Below are positions 5,748-8,144 of a DNA stretch of 8,144 nt, in pieces. Position 1 is the first letter of the stretch, and every line of letters starts with the position of its first letter. The notes under the pieces were generated by a model. That model saw only the letters and a program-made list of their open reading frames with translations. It did no database searches and had not been told where the DNA came from. Where the stretch lies: assembly GCA_023390675.1 (NCBI GenBank), contig JAEWCK010000105.1, forward strand, positions 1 through 8,144, given 5' to 3'. The position numbers and the translations under genes are program-made. The stretch is from Pseudomonadota bacterium (GTDB lineage: Bacteria > Pseudomonadota > Alphaproteobacteria > Sphingomonadales > Sphingomonadaceae).

Positions 5748-6628
5748 GGTTCAGTCTCAATCCCAATGCGCCCGATCGCCGCCTGCTCGACGAGGGCCGG
5801 CGCACGCGTGCGATGACGTGGATCATGGCGATCATGCTCTTCCTGACCGTGCTCGCGGGCGCACTGGGGCTCGGCATGTTTGCCGCGACCGCGCAGCTCG
5901 ATCGTCAGCTTGCGGGAAGGCTGACGGTCCAGATCGTGGAGCCCAATGCGGCGCTCCGCGACCAGGAGGCCGCGGCGATGGTCGCGGCGCTCGGCAAGGT
6001 GCCCGGAGTCACAAGCGCCGCCGAGGCCGATCGCGTGCGGCTGGCCGAACTCCTCCGCCCCTGGCTCGGCGACGCCGGGCTCGATCCCGACCTGCCGATG
6101 CCCGCGATGATCGACGTCGAAGTGAAAGGCAACACCATCGCCGCGGTCGAGCAGGTAGCGCGCGCGGTCGCTCCCTCGGCGCGGATCGACCGGCACGCGC
6201 AGTGGCTCTCGCCGGTGCGCAATTTCATGACGACGATGAGCTGGCTCGCCGTCGGCCTGATGCTGCTTATCGCCACCGCCACCGCCGCGGTCGTCCTGCT
6301 CGCCGCGCGCTCGGGGCTCGACACGCATCGCGACACGATCGATGTGCTTCACATGCTTGGTTCGACCGACGTCCAGATCGCGCGGCTGTTCCAGCGTCGC
6401 ATCGCATTCGACACGCTGATCGGCGGGCTGATAGGGACCGCGGCGGCGATGGGGCTGGTGTGGTTCCTCCAGGGGCGGCTCGACACGGTCGGATCGGAAA
6501 TGCTGAGCGGCGTCGCGCTCCAGCAGCAGGACTGGTTCCTCCTCCTTCTGCTCCCCCTCTCCTTCGCCCTGCTCGCGACCGTCGCCGCGCGCGTCGCGGT
6601 GCTCCGCGCGCTGGGGAAGACGCTGTGA
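5744..6628 (+). CDS. ftsX: Cell division protein FtsX, ABC permease subunit
   Basis: A 294-residue membrane protein with the FtsX layout: a short cytoplasmic N-terminus ending in basic RRTR, TM1 (about 24-48), a periplasmic domain of about 120 residues (LTVQIVEPN onward, including a PGVTSAAEADRVRLAELL segment), TM2 (about 168-190), a cytoplasmic coupling stretch THRDTIDVLHMLGSTDVQIARLFQRR, TM3 (about 220-242) and TM4 (about 260-283). The LHMLGSTDxQIARxFQRR block is typical of FtsX and contacts FtsE. The periplasmic domain is expected to bind the activator of septal cell-wall hydrolases. The gene starts inside the ftsE stop (ATGA) and ends in a GTGA overlap with the next gene. The identification rests on position and motifs, since FtsX is weakly conserved. 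Confidence 0.94.
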   Translation: MRFSLNPNAPDRRLLDEGRRTRAMTWIMAIMLFLTVLAGALGLGMFAATAQLDRQLAGRLTVQIVEPNAALRDQEAAAMVAALGKVPGVTSAAEADRVRLAELLRPWLGDAGLDPDLPMPAMIDVEVKGNTIAAVEQVARAVAPSARIDRHAQWLSPVRNFMTTMSWLAVGLMLLIATATAAVVLLAARSGLDTHRDTIDVLHMLGSTDVQIARLFQRRIAFDTLIGGLIGTAAAMGLVWFLQGRLDTVGSEMLSGVALQQQDWFLLLLLPLSFALLATVAARVAVLRALGKTL

Positions 6629-7155
6629 TCTGGCGCATCGTCGCGCTGCTGCTCACCGTTTGGCTGTTGGGCTTCGCGGCGTTCATGCTCTCGCTCGGCA
6701 AACCGCTCGAAGGGCGCAAGACCGATGCGATCGTGGTGCTTACCGGCGCATCCGGCCGGATCGAGCGCGGGCTTGCGGTGCTCCGCGCGGGCGACGCCAA
6801 AAGGATGCTGGTCAGCGGCGTCGATCCCGACGTGAAGCCGGGCGAGTTCGCTGCCGAATACCGGATCGAACGGCGGGTCTTCGCCTGCTGCGTCGATCTC
6901 GGCTGGCAGGCGGTCGACACCCGTTCGAACGCCGACGAGACCGCGAAATGGGTGGCACGGCACCGTTACAAGTCGGTGCGGCTGGTAACGTCGGACTGGC
7001 ACATGCCGCGCGCACGCATGGAGCTGGCACATACGCTGAAGGGCGTCGAAGTCGTCGGGGATCCGGTGCGAAGCCATCCCGGCCTTGCCATGCTCTTCCG
7101 CGAATATCACAAATATCTGCTGCGCAGCGTTGCGCTGCTGCTGGGCGCGCAATGA
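6625..7155 (+). CDS. DUF218 (SanA/YdcF/ElyC-type) membrane-anchored protein
   Basis: A 176-residue protein. The GTG start at 6625 overlaps the ftsX stop (GTGA) and is chosen because it places the hydrophobic segment (residues 2-24) at the very N-terminus as a signal anchor. No in-frame ATG lies upstream within a sensible distance. The soluble domain carries DUF218 landmarks: KTDAIVVLTG (32-41), GRIERGLAVLRAGDAKRMLVSGV (44-66), the SNADET motif (101-106), and LVTSDWHMPRAR (120-131). Relatives such as SanA and ElyC affect envelope integrity and peptidoglycan or lipid-carrier metabolism in E. coli, while YdcF was reported to bind S-adenosylmethionine; the biochemical activity is not settled. Adjacent cysteines at C88-C89 are a small oddity. 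Coupling to ftsEX and plsC supports an envelope role. The stop overlaps the plsC-like start by four bases. Confidence 0.9.
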   Translation: MIWRIVALLLTVWLLGFAAFMLSLGKPLEGRKTDAIVVLTGASGRIERGLAVLRAGDAKRMLVSGVDPDVKPGEFAAEYRIERRVFACCVDLGWQAVDTRSNADETAKWVARHRYKSVRLVTSDWHMPRARMELAHTLKGVEVVGDPVRSHPGLAMLFREYHKYLLRSVALLLGAQ

Positions 7156-7838
7156 TGGCCTGGCTGCGCACCATAATCTTCTCGATCTTCTTCTATGTGC
7201 TGATCTCCGTGCCGATGGTGCTGTTCGTGCCCGTCGCCGGGCTGTTCGGGGGCAAGGCGCTGCGCCGCTATGCCGATATCTGGGCGAGCATGCTGAAATG
7301 GTCTGCGCGCTGGATCCTCGGCATCGAGACGCGCGTCGAGGGCGTGATCCCGGACGGCCCGGTGCTCTTCGCCGCCAAGCATGAATCGCTGTTCGAGGCG
7401 CTCGAGCTCACCCGCCTGCTCGGCTCGCCCGCCACGGTGATGAAGCGCGAGCTGACGCAGATTCCGATCTGGGGCTGGGCCGCGCGGCGCTATGGCGTCA
7501 TCGTCGTCGATCGCGCCGCCAACGCCCAAGCGCTCCGCAACATGATGAAGGATGCCAAGGCCGCGCTCGCCTCAGGCCGCTCGGTGCTGATCTTTCCCGA
7601 GGGCACGCGCGTCCCACTCGGCGAGAGCCCCGAGCTGCGCGCGGGGTTCGCGGGGCTCTACCGGATGCTCGGGCTCACCGTGGTGCCGATCGCGGTCAAG
7701 AGCGGACATGTCTGGCCGAAGGGAGGCGCCAAGCGCGCGGGCGTAGTTACCTTCAGCTTCGGCGATCCGATCCCGCCTGGCCTGTCCCGCGCCGAGGCCG
7801 AGGCACGCGTCCATGCGGGGATCAACGCGCTCAATTAA
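7152..7838 (+). CDS. PlsC-type 1-acyl-sn-glycerol-3-phosphate acyltransferase
   Basis: A 228-residue LPLAT-family protein. A hydrophobic N-terminal helix (about 4-31) anchors it to the inner membrane. The acyltransferase blocks appear in order: KHESLFE (H77, with E82 in place of the Asp of the usual H-x4-D), GVIVVDR (115-121), FPEGTR (148-153) and VVPIAV (177-182). It probably adds an acyl chain to lysophosphatidic acid to form phosphatidic acid, or acylates a related lysolipid. H-x4-E occurs, as I recall, in many alphaproteobacterial relatives, so activity is likely. The start codon is ambiguous: ATG at 7152 overlaps the previous stop, and a second ATG follows directly at 7155. The stop TAA overlaps the opposing tyrA-like gene by four bases. 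Last gene of the ftsEX operon. Confidence 0.92.
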   Translation: MMAWLRTIIFSIFFYVLISVPMVLFVPVAGLFGGKALRRYADIWASMLKWSARWILGIETRVEGVIPDGPVLFAAKHESLFEALELTRLLGSPATVMKRELTQIPIWGWAARRYGVIVVDRAANAQALRNMMKDAKAALASGRSVLIFPEGTRVPLGESPELRAGFAGLYRMLGLTVVPIAVKSGHVWPKGGAKRAGVVTFSFGDPIPPGLSRAEAEARVHAGINALN

Positions 7839-8144
7839 TCGTGGGTGCGCCCGAAATCGGGAGCGGCGTCGTCCTGGCCCTGCTCGATGATCGAGCGGCG
7901 CACCGCACGCGTGCGGGTGAACAGCTCGAACAATTCGTCGCCCTTGCCCCAGCGGATCGCGCGCTGGAGCGCGGTCAGATCCTCCGAGAAGCGCTGGAGC
8001 ATGTCGAGCACAGCTTCCTTGTTGGCGAGGAAGACGTCGCGCCACATCGTCGGGTCCGACGCAGCGATGCGTGTGAAGTCGCGGAAGCCGCCGGCCGAAT
8101 ATTTGATCACCTCGGAGCTGGTGACCTCCTCCATGTCCGAAGCG
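7835..8144 (-). CDS. Prephenate/arogenate dehydrogenase, C-terminal part (5' partial)
   Basis: About 102 codons at the 3' end of a gene that runs off the right edge; the frame stays open to base 8144. It matches the C-terminal all-helical dimerisation domain of TyrA-type enzymes: EVIKYSAGGFRDFTRIAASD, then PTMWRDVFLANKEAVLDML. These enzymes oxidatively decarboxylate prephenate or arogenate with NAD(P)+ on the tyrosine pathway. The NAD-binding N-terminal domain is outside the window, so substrate preference cannot be judged. The internal ATG at 8132-8134 is not the start, because family sequence continues upstream of it. It is convergent with the acyltransferase gene, with the two stop codons overlapping by four bases. 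Confidence 0.9.
   Translation of the reverse strand, partial: ASDMEEVTSSEVIKYSAGGFRDFTRIAASDPTMWRDVFLANKEAVLDMLQRFSEDLTALQRAIRWGKGDELFELFTRTRAVRRSIIEQGQDDAAPDFGRTHD

Noticed and set aside
5339..6352. Minus-strand open frame opposite ftsE and ftsX
   Set aside because: Lies across two well-identified genes and has shadow-frame composition.
1..8144. CRISPR arrays, insertion sequences or an integrase gene
   Set aside because: No regularly spaced repeats, transposase motifs or tyrosine-recombinase signatures were seen on either strand.

Overview
The window looks like chromosomal DNA of a GC-rich alphaproteobacterium. A Sphingomonas-type (Sphingomonadales) host is my best guess, judged from protein style, the sequence of the tRNA-Leu(GAG) gene, and the gene neighbourhood ftsE-ftsX-DUF218-plsC facing a TyrA-type dehydrogenase. 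This taxonomic call is inference; no marker gene is present.

Left part (1-2634): the C-terminal 685 codons of a large SMC/Rad50/YhaN-like coiled-coil ATPase, cut by the window edge, then about 580 bases without a credible gene. The middle of this gap (2221-2400) is about 43% G+C by hand count, far below the coding DNA around it. It holds several inverted repeats, short AT-rich direct repeats and, at 2409-2453 on the minus strand, the 3' half of a tRNA-Thr(GGT), from anticodon loop to encoded CCA, with no 5' half. A tRNA 3' fragment in AT-rich DNA next to a DNA-metabolism or defence-type ATPase suggests accessory DNA or an old integration scar. No integrase gene is visible in the window.

Junction (2635-2852): an intact tRNA-Leu(GAG) on the minus strand with encoded CCA, a plausible sigma70-type promoter upstream, and a strong hairpin just beyond its 3' end.

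Right part (2853-8144): dense, ordinary core DNA. A 12-helix MATE exporter with the three NorM-type acidic residues runs convergently into, and overlaps by 29 bases, an MJ0042 zinc-ribbon membrane protein. Divergent from the latter, a tightly coupled operon encodes FtsE, FtsX, a DUF218 (SanA/YdcF-type) membrane-anchored protein and a PlsC-type acyltransferase; each junction is a 4-base stop/start overlap. The operon links the divisome ABC complex that governs septal peptidoglycan hydrolysis with envelope and phospholipid functions. It meets, tail to tail with a 4-base overlap, the 3' end of a prephenate/arogenate dehydrogenase gene that runs off the right edge.

Nothing in the right part looks undescribed. 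The region most worth a second look is the left third: the partial ATPase, the tRNA-Thr remnant and the structured AT-rich spacer.
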